Below, piece by piece: positions 11,284 through 21,359 of a DNA stretch of 64,000 bases (the first letter of the stretch is position 1; every line of letters begins with the position of its first letter). The translations under genes were made by a program, and so were the position numbers. Source of the DNA: Beta vulgaris subsp. vulgaris (lineage: Eukaryota > Streptophyta > Magnoliopsida > Caryophyllales > Amaranthaceae); assembly GCF_026745355.1 (NCBI RefSeq), contig NC_079206.1, positions 21,376,399-21,440,398 of the forward strand, read 5' to 3'. The notes under the pieces were generated by a model. That model saw only the letters and a list, made by a program, of their open reading frames with translations. It did no database searches and was not told where the DNA came from.

Positions 11284-11632
11284 GATGAAAAATCGCCATT
11301 GTTGGTGAAGAAGCAGATGGTTCGATTTGAAGAAGCGGATGAAAATAGTGTTGTCGTTGTTGGTGAAAAAGCAGATGGTTCGATTTCAAGAAGCAGATGA
11401 AAATGGTGTTGTCGTTGTTGGTGAAGAATCAGATGTTTTTTGAAGAAGCAGGTGAAAATGGTGTTGTCGTTGTTGGTGAAGAAGCATATGGTTCGATTTG
11501 AAGATGCAGATGCAAATGGTGTTGTCGTTGTTGGTGAAGATGCATATGGTTCGATTTGAAGAAGCAGATGAAAATGGTGTTGTCGTTGTTGGTGAAGAAG
11601 CAAATGGTTCGATTTGAAGAAGCAGATGAAAC
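11284..11632. repeat. ~60-bp minisatellite (about six units)
   Basis: Imperfect units containing GATGGTTCGATTTGAAGAAG and GTGTTGTCGTTGTTGGTGAA repeat at roughly 60-65 bp spacing. Open frames on the - strand (Ser/Thr/His-rich) are by-products of the repeat. One + frame reads as an acidic repeat (EEADEN-VVVV), so it could derive from a coding repeat. Confidence 0.75.
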
Positions 11633-11639
11633 GGCTTAT

Positions 11640-11760
11640 TACGGTTGAGTGAGGGAGAGGGAGAGGGAGACAGAGAGAGATGATGATAATGAAACGGCTG
11701 AGAGGAATTAGGGTTGAGTGAGGGAGAGGGAGAGGGGGAGAGAGAGAGAGAGAGGAGATG
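11640..11760. repeat. GA-rich simple repeat, duplicated
   Basis: GTTGAGTGAGGGAGAGGGAGA occurs twice (near 11644 and 11712), each followed by a GAGA run. It is a low-complexity purine tract. Confidence 0.7.
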
Positions 11761-11861
11761 AGTGACGCGGCTGAAATCTGGGCGAATATCTATCAAATTG
11801 AAATATGGGCGCTAGGGTTGTTGAAATAAAAAGAAATTGGGCCTCGTGGCCTTGGTATCTG

Positions 11862-11940
11862 CGTCGCACGTTGAGTGACGTGCGACGCAAATTGGGCTCG
11901 GTATCTGCGTCGCATGTTGAATAAGGTGCGACGCAAATTG
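11862..11940. repeat. tandem pair of GCGTCGCAC inverted repeats
   Basis: TGCGTCGCACGT ... ACGTGCGACGCA forms a 12-bp perfect inverted repeat with a 6-bp spacer. The next 45 bp repeat it with a few changes. Such GTGCGACGCA arrays are typical of subterminal regions of some plant TIR transposons. The parent element was not identified. Confidence 0.55.
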
Positions 11941-11945
11941 GTCTT

Positions 11946-12156
11946 TTACAACTCCGTATTCACTTCATCAAATCCACTATTAAGTTCTTGGAGTAACAAA
12001 TCAATCATTCCAATAAAAACTTCAAGTCAATAATGATGAAGGTATGTGGCTTCTTGAAGAAAACGCTTAGATCTTCCTTAAGGGATATAATGGGCCTCCA
12101 TAACCGAAACAATAATGTTATTTTTCATGCAAAATGAGGTGACCTTATTCAAGTGA
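11946..12156 (-). pseudogene. hAT-like transposase remnant, distal part
   Basis: Read on the - strand from 12156 downward, the translation gives LNKVTSFCMKNNIIVSVMEA and, after a stop, LLLQELNSGFDEV. These are the residues expected in DUF4371/ZMYM1-type hAT transposases just after the point where the proximal fragment (16386-18349) stops. The two pieces are separated only by the LTR element 12162-16380 and its GTCTC duplication. The remnant breaks off near 11946, before the dimerisation domain. Confidence 0.75.
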
Positions 12157-12161
12157 GTCTC

Positions 12162-13424
12162 TGATAAGTCATTTTTATTTATAGTTTTTAGGTGCATTTA
12201 GGTTGCATTTTAGAGAATTTAGTTTCATATTTAGCTTCATTATTGCATCATATTCTTAAGTTATGTTATTCTACTCCTATTTGGTATGTTTTCTTGTTTT
12301 TGATGAATTTCAGGCCATGAGAACATATTTGGAGTATGATTAGATATGCTTGTGGATTAGGAGCACTTGGAAAGAATCTACAATAAATAAGGATCATATG
12401 GTTATGTCATACTACGAGTTTGAGTAAAAACGAAGTGGAAAATCATTAGAAAAAATGTGAAAAAGGAGTCACGTCTACTCTTCTGATCATAACTTTTGAT
12501 GTACTTCTTAGAAATGAATGATTCCAGCTGATTTGGAAACTAAACTTGAAGAGATTTCCTACAATAGGTTATGTCTTTGGAAGATTGCAATGTTTCTGCT
12601 AGAATCAGCCACGTGTACGCGCGGATCATTAATCCGCCTATTTAATGAATTCAAGACTTTTCCTTATCTTGTAAATTACTTTCCTAGATTTTAGGTTATT
12701 GAATATTTTTTAGATTAGGAATATCTCTTCTCTCTCTCCTCGCTACACACATTATTTTGTATTCTAGGTTTTAGTTTAGTTTTCTCCTCTCTTTTTCTCT
12801 AGTTTTTAGTTGTACATCCTGGTTTTTATTGTTCTTCATTAATTCATGAGTTTCATTAGTTCCTTTCCTTGATTTCTTTGATTATGCTTTTCTTTGTAGA
12901 CTTAGATTTCATTGTTTATTTCATGATAGAGTAGTTTTATTTATAGGGTTTGGGAATCCATGTTTATATGGTATGATTATTGATTGATATTTATTCATGG
13001 TTGGATTAGTTACTTATTTCTCTAATTGATTAGTGTTTTTATTGTTAAACTTGCAATGTGATCAATCGCCCAATTAAATATTGCTAATACTGAGTCATAG
13101 ATCAAGAAATAGTACTCTTGAGGGGTTTACCTACAATTAGCAAATCTGATTATGTTGAGCGACCGTACTAGCATATGTTGATTTGAGAGTGTTAAGATCC
13201 GACCATAGGATTAACCTGTGCTCTAGATATCTGATTAATTGAACTAATAATGATATTTAGATAGATTATAGTTATAAACATGGTGAACCATTACCCTAAA
13301 TCCTTTTTCGTTTGATTTTCGTAGTTTGATTAGTTTAGAACTTTAATTCAAATAGTTGGGATCTTGTTTAGTTTCTCTATACCATAGAAACTAGATTAAT
13401 ACGACCATCTCTCTGTGGATTCAA
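12162..13424 (+). repeat. 5' LTR
   Basis: From about 12485 to 13424 it is closely similar to 15338-16307. It lacks about 65 bp present at the 3' end of the other LTR (16308-16372), so the primer site follows directly after TGTGGATTCAA. Its first 320 bp have no counterpart in the 3' copy. Confidence 0.8.
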
Positions 13425-13425
13425 A

Positions 13426-13445
13426 TTTGGGCGTCGTTGCCGGTG
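13426..13445 (+). promoter_or_regulatory. primer binding site
   Basis: TTTGGGCGTCGTTGCCGGTG differs by a few bases from the TGGCGCCGTTGCCGGGG primer site (complement of tRNA-Asp 3' end) of Athila-like gypsy elements. Confidence 0.65.
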
Positions 13446-13671
13446 AGACGGTATAGTTCTATTTAGTTTTTATTGTTGGTGAGACTAAATTGTATATTTT
13501 TTTTCCCTTTTGTGAATATTTATTTTTTTAAAAGAATTTTTTTTTTGTATCATGGAGTCATGCTATTTTGATGATGGAGATAATTCTTTTGCTAGGTAAC
13601 ATAGTAATAATTCCTAGGATTCTCATGTTTACAGTTTTGATTCATCATATCAAAATTTTCTCAATTTTTGC

Positions 13672-14196
13672 ATGAGTTCTCCTGAATTACCTCATATGTT
13701 TTGTGAACCCCATGTGCATGTTAGTAATTCTAGGAATTACTATCATAGGTTTGGTGATTTTATTGGTCCTAATCATGGAAATGAATTGTGGGGTATGTGC
13801 CTAGTGGTTTACGAAGGGTTGAATGAAGAGACTAGGATGATGGTAGAATCAATTTCTAATGGGGGATTTCTATTCCAATCACCTGATTATTGTTGGGATT
13901 TACTTGTGTGGTTGGCTAGGGACACTTATGAGTGGGAGATGTCTTCATCTGCTCTTTCACCCCAAACTTTCATGAAACCACCCCCTTATTGTTCTAATTG
14001 TCAGTCTACTTCTCATGATTTTTCTTCGTGTGATGTGACATCAGTAAATGGTTTTGACCCTCTTCCCAATTTGAACCCCAACCCATTTGTTTTTTATGAT
14101 AATGAGGGGTGGATAATAAATGAGAGCTATTGGGATAATGAAAACATTGAAAGAACGACTAATGTGATGGTGTTTTGCAGGAGCAAGAAGCCATAG
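13672..14196 (+). CDS. gag-like protein of the LTR retrotransposon
   Basis: A 174-residue frame is positioned about 230 bp after the primer site. The segment YEGLNEETRMMVESISNGGF resembles the Ty3/gypsy gag region in which a short helix-rich domain precedes nucleic-acid binding. Residues CSNCQSTSHDFSSC form a Cys-x2-Cys-x4-His-x4-Cys zinc knuckle (about residue 107-120). In intact elements gag forms the particle that packages the RNA. Here the frame starts late and ends before any protease, so it is either the N-terminally shortened gag of a gag-only derivative or a relic. An upstream start at ATGGAGTC (13552) is blocked by a stop. Confidence 0.6.
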   Translation: MSSPELPHMFCEPHVHVSNSRNYYHRFGDFIGPNHGNELWGMCLVVYEGLNEETRMMVESISNGGFLFQSPDYCWDLLVWLARDTYEWEMSSSALSPQTFMKPPPYCSNCQSTSHDFSSCDVTSVNGFDPLPNLNPNPFVFYDNEGWIINESYWDNENIERTTNVMVFCRSKKP

Positions 14197-15337
14197 TTCA
14201 AATTTCCTCTTTGGAGAAAAGTCAAGTTGAGCGTGAGGTGATTTATGAGTCTTTATCAGTACCACATACTGTTTTTGAGTCTCGTGTTCCATTCTCTCAA
14301 AACTTGATCATCTTCCCTCTTCCCCTATATTATATCCTCCATCTTTCTTTTTTTTTTCTCCCCTTTTGAATGACACTTATGATCATGTAACTAATGTAAA
14401 CTTAATTAATTTCTTTTCATTCTTTTGAGTCATGTAAAAAGACTAGCGTTTTTTCTTATTCTTCTTCTTGTAAATATAATTTTTCCTTTGCTTTTTCTTT
14501 TCGTAGTTTTCATAGATTTTTAGGACTAATTTTTTCCATTTTTCCTTTCCATTCTTATACAACATGCTCTTGAGATGTTTGCAGGAACATATGATAAACT
14601 TCTTAGAGCATTGAAATATTATGAGTAGTCTACTAATCTTATATGGTCATGCAAGACCTTAAATTTGCGCTTCTCGAAAGGCAACTCGAGTCTTGACTTA
14701 ATTTCTCTTTTCTTTACTTTTTTGTTTTGATTTTTGACTTTGTTTCTTCCTTTTTTTTAGTGTTATTACCCACTTTGATGTGTTTTTTTGTGTTTGTTGT
14801 AGGTGGAACGAGTTTAAAAAAGACAAAAAAAAAAAGAATTTGGCGAAGTATCTGGTCTCCCGGTCGACCGGGTAGAAAAACCCCACCGGGCGCGCAAGCA
14901 AATTTTGAAGATTTTCAAAATTTTGCCTAACTGTTTCTTGCCCGGTTGACCGGGCTAAATGGCCTAACTGGGCTATTTTTTCTCTTGACCGGGCGAGGGA
15001 GAATTTTTAAAACCTTTGCTCCAGTGACCTTCTCTTTCCTTCGTTCCCTTGTCCCATTCTTTGCTCACCACCAGATCACAGCTATGTTCGCTGGCGCATC
15101 CCACCACATCACCGGATTCCATTTGTCTCACCCAGCAGTGCACTAACGCACCACCCCGACCTTCTACCAGCACCACACCATTTCTCCTCTGCCTCGCTAA
15201 TGAGCCGGTCCTTACGCTCCCTCACCTCCCACCAGCAAACTTCTTCTGTGCGCATCACAAACAATGTTACCTTTCCCGTTCACCGGCGCCGCCTACCATC
15301 ACCATCGGCACCGAACTCCTTCGTCGGCGCCTATAAC
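14197..15337. other. retrotransposon interior without recognised proteins
   Basis: T-rich DNA is followed at 14850-15330 by a GC-richer stretch with CCCGGT/GACCGGGC words and C-rich sequence. No pol domain was seen. This stretch replaces the first part of the 3' LTR relative to the 5' LTR. Confidence 0.5.
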
Positions 15338-16380
15338 TTTTGATTTACTTCTTAAAATTGAATGATTTCAGCAAATTTTGAAATCTAGACTTGAAGACAT
15401 TTCCAAAGATAGGTGGCACGCCTCGAGGAGACTTCTAGTCAAGGAGTTATGCCTTTCGGAAGATTGCACTATTTCTGCTGGAATCTGCCACGCGTACGCG
15501 CGGATCGTTAATCCTCCTATTTAATGATATATTCAAAGACTTTCCTTATCTTATAAATTACTTTCCTAGTCATATTAGGTTATTGAATATTATATAGATT
15601 AGGAATATCTCTTCTCTCTCTCCTCGCTACACACGTTATTTGTATTCTAGTTTTTAGTTTAGTTTTCTCCTCTTTTTCTGTCTAGTTTTTAGTTGTAAAC
15701 CCTAGTTTTTATTCTTCTTCATTAATTCATGAGTTTCATTAGTTCTTTTCCTTGATTTCTTTGATTTTGCTTTTCTTTGTAAACTTAGATTTCATTATTT
15801 ATTTCATGATTTTTTAGTTTTTATTTCTAGGATTTGGAAATCCATGTTTATAAGATATGATTATTGATTGATATTTATTCATACTTTGATTAGTTACTTA
15901 TTTCTCTAATTGATTAGTGTTTTTATTATTAATCTCGTAATCTGACTAATTATCTGATTAAATATTACTAATATTGAGTCATAGATTGAGAGATAGTAGT
16001 CTTTAAAGGCTTACCTATAATTAGCAAATATGATTATATTGAGTGACCGTACTAGCATATGTTGATTTGAGAGCGTTAAGACCCGGCCGTAGGAATAACA
16101 TGTACTCTAGATATCTAAATAATTGAATTATTAATGATATTTTGATAGATTATAGTTATAAACATGGTGAACCATTACCCTAGAGCCTTTTTAGTTTGAT
16201 TTTCATAGTTTGATTAGTTTAGAACTTTAATTCAAATATTTGTGATCTTGTTTAGTTTCTCTATACCATATAAACTAGATTAAAACGACCATATCCCTAT
16301 GGATTCAACCCTACTTACCCTACTATATTGTTAGAAGGTTTTACACGAATTATTTTTGACAATAGTACAATAACCTATCA
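15338..16380 (+). repeat. 3' LTR (5'-truncated or replaced)
   Basis: It shares long stretches with the 5' LTR, such as TTCTCTCTCTCCTCGCTACA and GACCGTACTAGCATATGTTG. It retains the native end, which is missing in the 5' copy. Confidence 0.8.
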
Positions 16381-16385
16381 GTCTC

Positions 16386-18349
16386 TCATCCACAATCTCT
16401 CATTCTTTGCAATGCTCGTTTAGTTATAATAGCAAGTCTCATGGCAGTAACAATATTTTTGATCTTTTCTTTGCAAAGCAAGACATGAATCATTAGTGTA
16501 CACAAATATTGTCTTCATTAATAGTTCCATAATAACAAAAGCAAATGACTTTAATGAGTACACAATACTTGGGATTTTGCCTTATCATTCGCATTGGCGT
16601 CATTCTTCCTAATTATCACAAGTACCTTAACAATTGTAGGAAACAAGTTGATACTATTTAGAAATGTTTTGTAATGTGAACCCCAACGAGTTTCACCGGC
16701 CTTTTCAAACCAAGTTATTAATTTAACCCTGGCCTGTTACAAGTTTACCCATCTCAAGGCTTCATCAAGTTTTCGAGCTTGAATTTTTCGAATCATTTCT
16801 CCTCTTTTACAAGAAACTCCAACAATATTCAACAAAAGTGTAACAAAAAGCCAAGCACACTCATTATCTTTGTTAGGAACGGTAACAAGAGTTAGTTGGA
16901 GTTGATGAGCAAAACAATGAACATAGTAAGCACTTGGAGTATCATCCTCAATCAAAGTTTTAAGGCCATTGATTTCACCCTTCATGTTACTAGCCTCGTT
17001 ACACCCTTGTCCTCGAATCTTAGACGGACTCAATAAATGTTCAACAAGTAAAATCACAGTTGCACCTTTAGGAGACAAAGCGGTTATATCATTAACATGA
17101 ACAAGTTTAAGAAATCGCTCTACAACTTTCCTCGTTTCCCTTGAACATAATGCAAATAGAGAGCTAATTGTTGCTTTTGAGAGACACCACTTAATCATCG
17201 ACTAATATAGCAACCACTAATGGTCCCTTTTTGAATCGTGGGAGCCGTTAATTGACGATTGTCAGGAACATTTTCAAAAGTGACCTTTGAGACATCTTCA
17301 TATGTGCCTTTAGTCATTTTAAAAGATCAATGAAATTTCCCTTATTAAGAGATTCATCATTTTCTCTATGCCCATGAAATGTCAACCCTTGTCGTAATAG
17401 AAAACGCAAACAAGAAATTGAAGCTTTCAAACGTAGTCCATACTCACTCTGAATCACATCATTCACATTATCAATAGTATCAACAATTGATTTTTTTTTC
17501 CCATCTCTGAAGTTCACATATTTCTCATATAAGCTAGAGTGTGTGCACTTTTAGTTCCACGTATCAACATGCTTCTTAAACCTATCCGATTTATTCCATG
17601 ACCTAAATCCTCCATTAACAAATGCATCTCCCCCAAACAAAATGTCGCATCTTTCTTATTACTATATTCAAGCCAATCCTATTTTTCAAACCAATAAATA
17701 CTTCGACGTGGACCTCCAATGTCTCTTATGGGAAAGTTATGAATCTTTAATTTGATTAAGAAGATCTTTTAAGGCCTTTTTTGGTTGTATATAGGAAGTC
17801 ATACTTCCTAGGAAGTTATTTTTTCCATTTATTTGAAATTCCTAAGAAGTGTAAAATTGTGTTTGGTTGATAATGGGAAATAGAACTTCCTATGGGAAGT
17901 ACTTACCTAGGGGGACCTAGGTAAGTAACTTCCTCCATTTTGGAGGAAGTAGAATTTCCTAGGAACTGCAAATTCTCATGGTTTTGTCAACCAAACAACT
18001 TCATATACTTCTACTTCCTAGAGATTTGTACTTCCCATGATTTATTTCGTCAACCAAACAAGGCCTAAGAATATACTATCTCCTAATTGAATTTCTGATT
18101 TGCCGAATAATCTATTGTGTTTATTCTTTTTCTGGGATCATGAGAAAGAAGCTCAGCATCATAAACTAATTCTTCCTCCTCTAAGGGTGTACTACTAGTA
18201 CATGAACCACCCAAATACATATCATTTTCTTGAATTTGAGGGAATTTATGAGCAGGAGACACACTAGACTCACTAGCATTAGGAGAAGGAATGTCACTAT
18301 CTACTAATAAAGTAGATAAAGTTCCTTGAGATTTCATTTTCTTGAACAT
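16386..18349 (-). pseudogene. hAT-like transposase (DUF4371 / zinc finger MYM-type 1-like), proximal part
   Basis: This is a relic of a cut-and-paste transposase of the TTF-zinc-finger hAT group. The reading on the - strand starts at 18349 with an N-terminal segment ending in the DPRKRINTIDYSANQ motif. It resumes at 17517 (RLKASISCLRFLLRQGLTFH, RENDESLNKGNF) and at 17198 (IRGQGCNEASNMKGEINGL, YYVHCFAHQLQLTL). It then runs in pieces through the AGETRWGSHY-type motif near 16690 to about 16390. These are family landmarks in the correct order. Stops and shifts separate them, and a Tourist-like MITE sits at 17773-18065. The LTR element interrupts the gene at 16385, and the reading continues at 12156. 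Confidence 0.8.
17773..18065. mobile_element. Tourist-like MITE (293 bp)
   Basis: Terminal inverted repeats GGCCTTTTTTGGTTG and (complement) GGCCTTGTTTGGTTG are flanked by TAA on both sides (17770-17772 and 18066-18068). This is typical of PIF/Harbinger-derived MITEs. It lies inside the hAT remnant. Confidence 0.85.
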
Positions 18350-18501
18350 AAATCGTCAATCGGGTTATTGTTTCTCCTTTGATCTATTAATAATCAAAAA
18401 TCAATCTATATTATAAATCAATTAATTCAAACTAATTCATAAACACGTTACAATTCACCAAATTCCTATATACTAGTATTACTGTATTAATTACTATGAT
18501 A

Positions 18502-18819
18502 CTCCCTCCGTTTCCTAAAGATCTTCTCTCTTTCCGTTTAAGGGTGTTTCCAAAAGATCTTTCCTCTTTTGCTTTATTCCTTATTTGGCAAAATAAATTT
18601 CCCTATTTACCCTCTCATGTCACTATCATATGGTCCACCATTACATTATCAATTCAATTTTACTCCCTTTCTCTCTCCTACTTTAACCCCTTTTTATTTG
18701 TTTATTTATATTAACCCCTTTTTCTCTCCTACTTTACTCACACCATAACCCACACAACTTGATTTTCCTTGGTATCTGTAGGAACAGTAAGTGGGAAGAT
18801 CTTTAGGAAACGGAGGGAG
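18502..18819. mobile_element. Stowaway-type MITE (318 bp), copy 1
   Basis: The termini CTCCCTCCGTTTCCTAAAGA and TCTTTAGGAAACGGAGGGAG are inverted repeats flanked by TA. A near-identical copy of exactly the same length lies at 23929-24246. Confidence 0.9.
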
Positions 18820-18912
18820 TATGACGGTTCAAAACGATCAAACCCAATTCATAAATTAACAATTAAAAGCAAAATAGAGTAAAATACTTCAAAATACATC
18901 AACATGATTATA

Positions 18913-19283
18913 CTCCCTCCGTCCCATAATATAAGTCATGTTTCCTTATGAGGTGTCCCAAAATAAAGTCTTATTTCTATTTTCAATCAATAATATGCCC
19001 AAAATACCCTCATGAAAATAATTTATTCTCAAAATGTCCTCATAATTTCAGCTTCCAATGCACTATAATTAATGATAAAATAGAATTTTCTACCCCCTTA
19101 AACTCCTCTACACATTAAATCATGCAACATTAATGTTCAGTTTTATTTTTTGTTACAAAGATATAATAATGTAAGTGTTTCATAATAAAAATGAATATTT
19201 TTTATCCAAAATAAAACAAGATTCCACTTTACCTAAATTCCCGTGTAAAAATAAAATCAGGATTTATATTATGGGAGGGGGAG
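18913..19283. mobile_element. Stowaway-type MITE (371 bp)
   Basis: Termini CTCCCTCCGTCCCATAATAT and ATATTATGGGAGGGGGAG with TA on both sides (18911-18912, 19284-19285). Confidence 0.85.
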
Positions 19284-19639
19284 TAGTTGACAAACAAGAT
19301 ACAAAGATTAAAGCTGTAGAAATCAGTTTTCGACAAAGATTAAAGTTATACATAATGAATGTTAATCCATCAACAAATGACAACTATTTCATAGCAACTA
19401 AGTACCAACATTCAACAATATCACACAAATTTCAAAATTACAATCAAAACAAGGAAAATCAAAATACATGTTTTCCCACTTTTTAAAAAAGTAGATGAAC
19501 TAACCAGAATCCACTAGCGGCAATTCCGGCAGCCTGTTAATCTTCTGTTTCCAGGCAGCAGTAGCAGCAGCGGCGTGAGGGTGAGGTAGAATTGAGAAAG
19601 TGAACAGAGAAAAGTGAGAAAGTGAGTCACGCACTCACG

Positions 19640-20205
19640 CTTTCTTCTCTTCAAATTATTGGTTTTTTATGTTACTTTCCGATTAAAAAATTATTTAAAT
19701 TATGACAAAAGAAAAAGTTGCAAAATTAAAAAGTAATAAATATTAACTCAGATTTTTCCTTTTGACAAACCCCACACTAACATTATTCCCTCCAATCTTT
19801 ATTAGCTTACTCCTATTTCTTTTTGAGATGTCCCTTATTTGTGTTACTTTTTTTTATATATATTTTTGAAAAGTGACCACTAACTTTTTATTACACATTC
19901 ATTCAATTTTAATATAAAATAATAGTTTCCCTTTCTTTCTATTACCCAAAATATTATTTCTCCTAAAACTCTGTTGAAAAAACAAAGGGTAAACTAATAA
20001 AGACCGAAGGAAGTACATGAGACTCATGCGGTCAGTCACACAAACACCAAACGGTCACTTAAAGTTATTTCTATTTTTATTTTGTAAAATCAATTTAAAA
20101 TTATTTACTTTTTGATAAAAATATTATTTAAATTACGACCAAAAAAAAGTTGCAGAAGTAAGAAGTAATAAATGAAAACTTAGATTTTTCGTTTTGACAA
20201 ACTTT
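19640..20205. repeat. duplicated segment flanking a MITE
   Basis: The sequence at about 19694-19772 (GTTGCAAAATTAAAAAGTAA, CTTTTGACAAAC) recurs at about 20130-20205 with changes. A related CATGGGACTCATGCTGTCAG segment at 20803 matches 20020. These are diverged local duplications around the MITE 19786-20013. Confidence 0.5.
19786..20013. mobile_element. Stowaway-type MITE (228 bp)
   Basis: Termini TTCCCTCCAATCTTTATTAG and CTAATAAAGACCGAAGGAA, flanked by TA. Same family as 39360-39527 and 61353-61586. Confidence 0.8.
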
Positions 20206-20476
20206 GAGAGTCTTGAGCAAAGACTATGCAATAATGCTGAAAGAAAAAGATGGGAGTCTTGGAGTGAGTTTGATAATCAAAGAATCCATCCAAAACTATG
20301 ACACGTAAGGAGTGAAATTTCTAGCCACTTAAAAGTTAACATTTGTCTTTTATTTTTATTTTTATTTTGTAAAGTCAATTTAAAACATAGTCTGTGAATA
20401 ATTTGAGAGATAAAGTATAGAATTATAATAAATCTGAAGTGAGTCTGTAAAATTAAAAAATAGTGAAAAAGTAATA

Positions 20477-20735
20477 CTTCCTCCGTTTCAAAATAAGTGC
20501 AACATTTGCATAGTGTTTACTATTCACAGTTTAAACTTTAATTAGCTTTGGTGATTTACATTTTAGGAAAAACATAGTCATGTGGGATCTTGTTAGATTC
20601 GTCTGAATGTGAATTTTTTTAATATCAACTTTTTATAATTTTTACTTATTGATGATTGAAGATATTAACGGTTAAAATAATGCATTGGCAAACGTGAAAA
20701 CAAGAAGTGTTGCACTTATTTAGAAACAGAGGAAG
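20477..20735. mobile_element. Stowaway-type MITE (259 bp)
   Basis: Termini CTTCCTCCGTTTCAAAATAA and AGAAACAGAGGAAG with TA flanks. Interior IR words GTGCAACA / TGTTGCAC. Confidence 0.8.
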
Positions 20736-21359
20736 TATGACATATTTTGAAGTTTGAAGTTGAGTCTGGAAGATAAACTTACCCTAAACCGACGCTCTAA
20801 ATTACATGGGACTCATGCTGTCAGTCACAGAAACACCAAATGGTCACTTAGAATTATTTTTTTAATTTTTTTTTTTCCTTCGGGATACTGCAATATCCTC
20901 ACTGACCCCTCTAAATCATCCACGACTGATAATGTAAACTTTTATACATTATCCTCTCTACTAATAAGATTTCAATACTACCTAAGTCCTAACTTACGTA
21001 CATGGAGCAGCGAGCTAGTTGCTACGAAATGTGAGTACAAGATTTCCATCAAACAGTACTACAACAGGTGGCGTTGAAATGATTCGTTAATCATTCATCT
21101 GCTGAGAGTGACTAGAACTCTTTACTCTTTAGATTCATTACATTCAACTATTCATATACAATTCTACTCCAAGACAAAATAGACAATGCATGGTGTACTT
21201 AGTCAACGACCCACTCAAAAGTGTGTAATGCGTTGTAACAAGGAGGACCCTTACTAAGATACTAGGTAATACGAATCAAATATAAATTATTGTTAGCTAG
21301 AAAACTAGTTTTCAATTTAAGTTACCAAAAATAGAAGAAGAAAAATAAACCAAGGAAAT
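20736..21359. other. region upstream of the MSL gene
   Basis: This interval should contain the MSL promoter and 5' untranslated region. No convincing TATA box or other specific element can be assigned. The only open frame (20754-21077) has no recognised domain. The A-rich context AAGGAAAT immediately precedes the MSL start codon. Confidence 0.4.

Larger units (their letters stand above)
12162..16380 (+). mobile_element. gypsy-type LTR retrotransposon, non-autonomous
   Basis: The element starts TGATAAGTCATTTTT and ends AACCTATCA. It is flanked on both sides by the same 5-bp sequence GTCTC (12157-12161 and 16381-16385). Two direct-repeat LTRs are present (about 12162-13424 and up to 16380). 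The 5' LTR is followed by TTTGGGCGTCGTTGCCGG, which resembles the tRNA-Asp-type primer site used by Athila and related gypsy elements. Only a gag-like frame was found between them, and no protease, reverse transcriptase or integrase. It is inserted in a hAT transposase remnant whose reading resumes on the other side. Confidence 0.9.

Noticed and set aside
11181..11796. Overlapping - strand frames rich in Ser, Thr and His
   Set aside because: They are the reverse reading of the ~60-bp minisatellite and the GA tract. No start context or domain.
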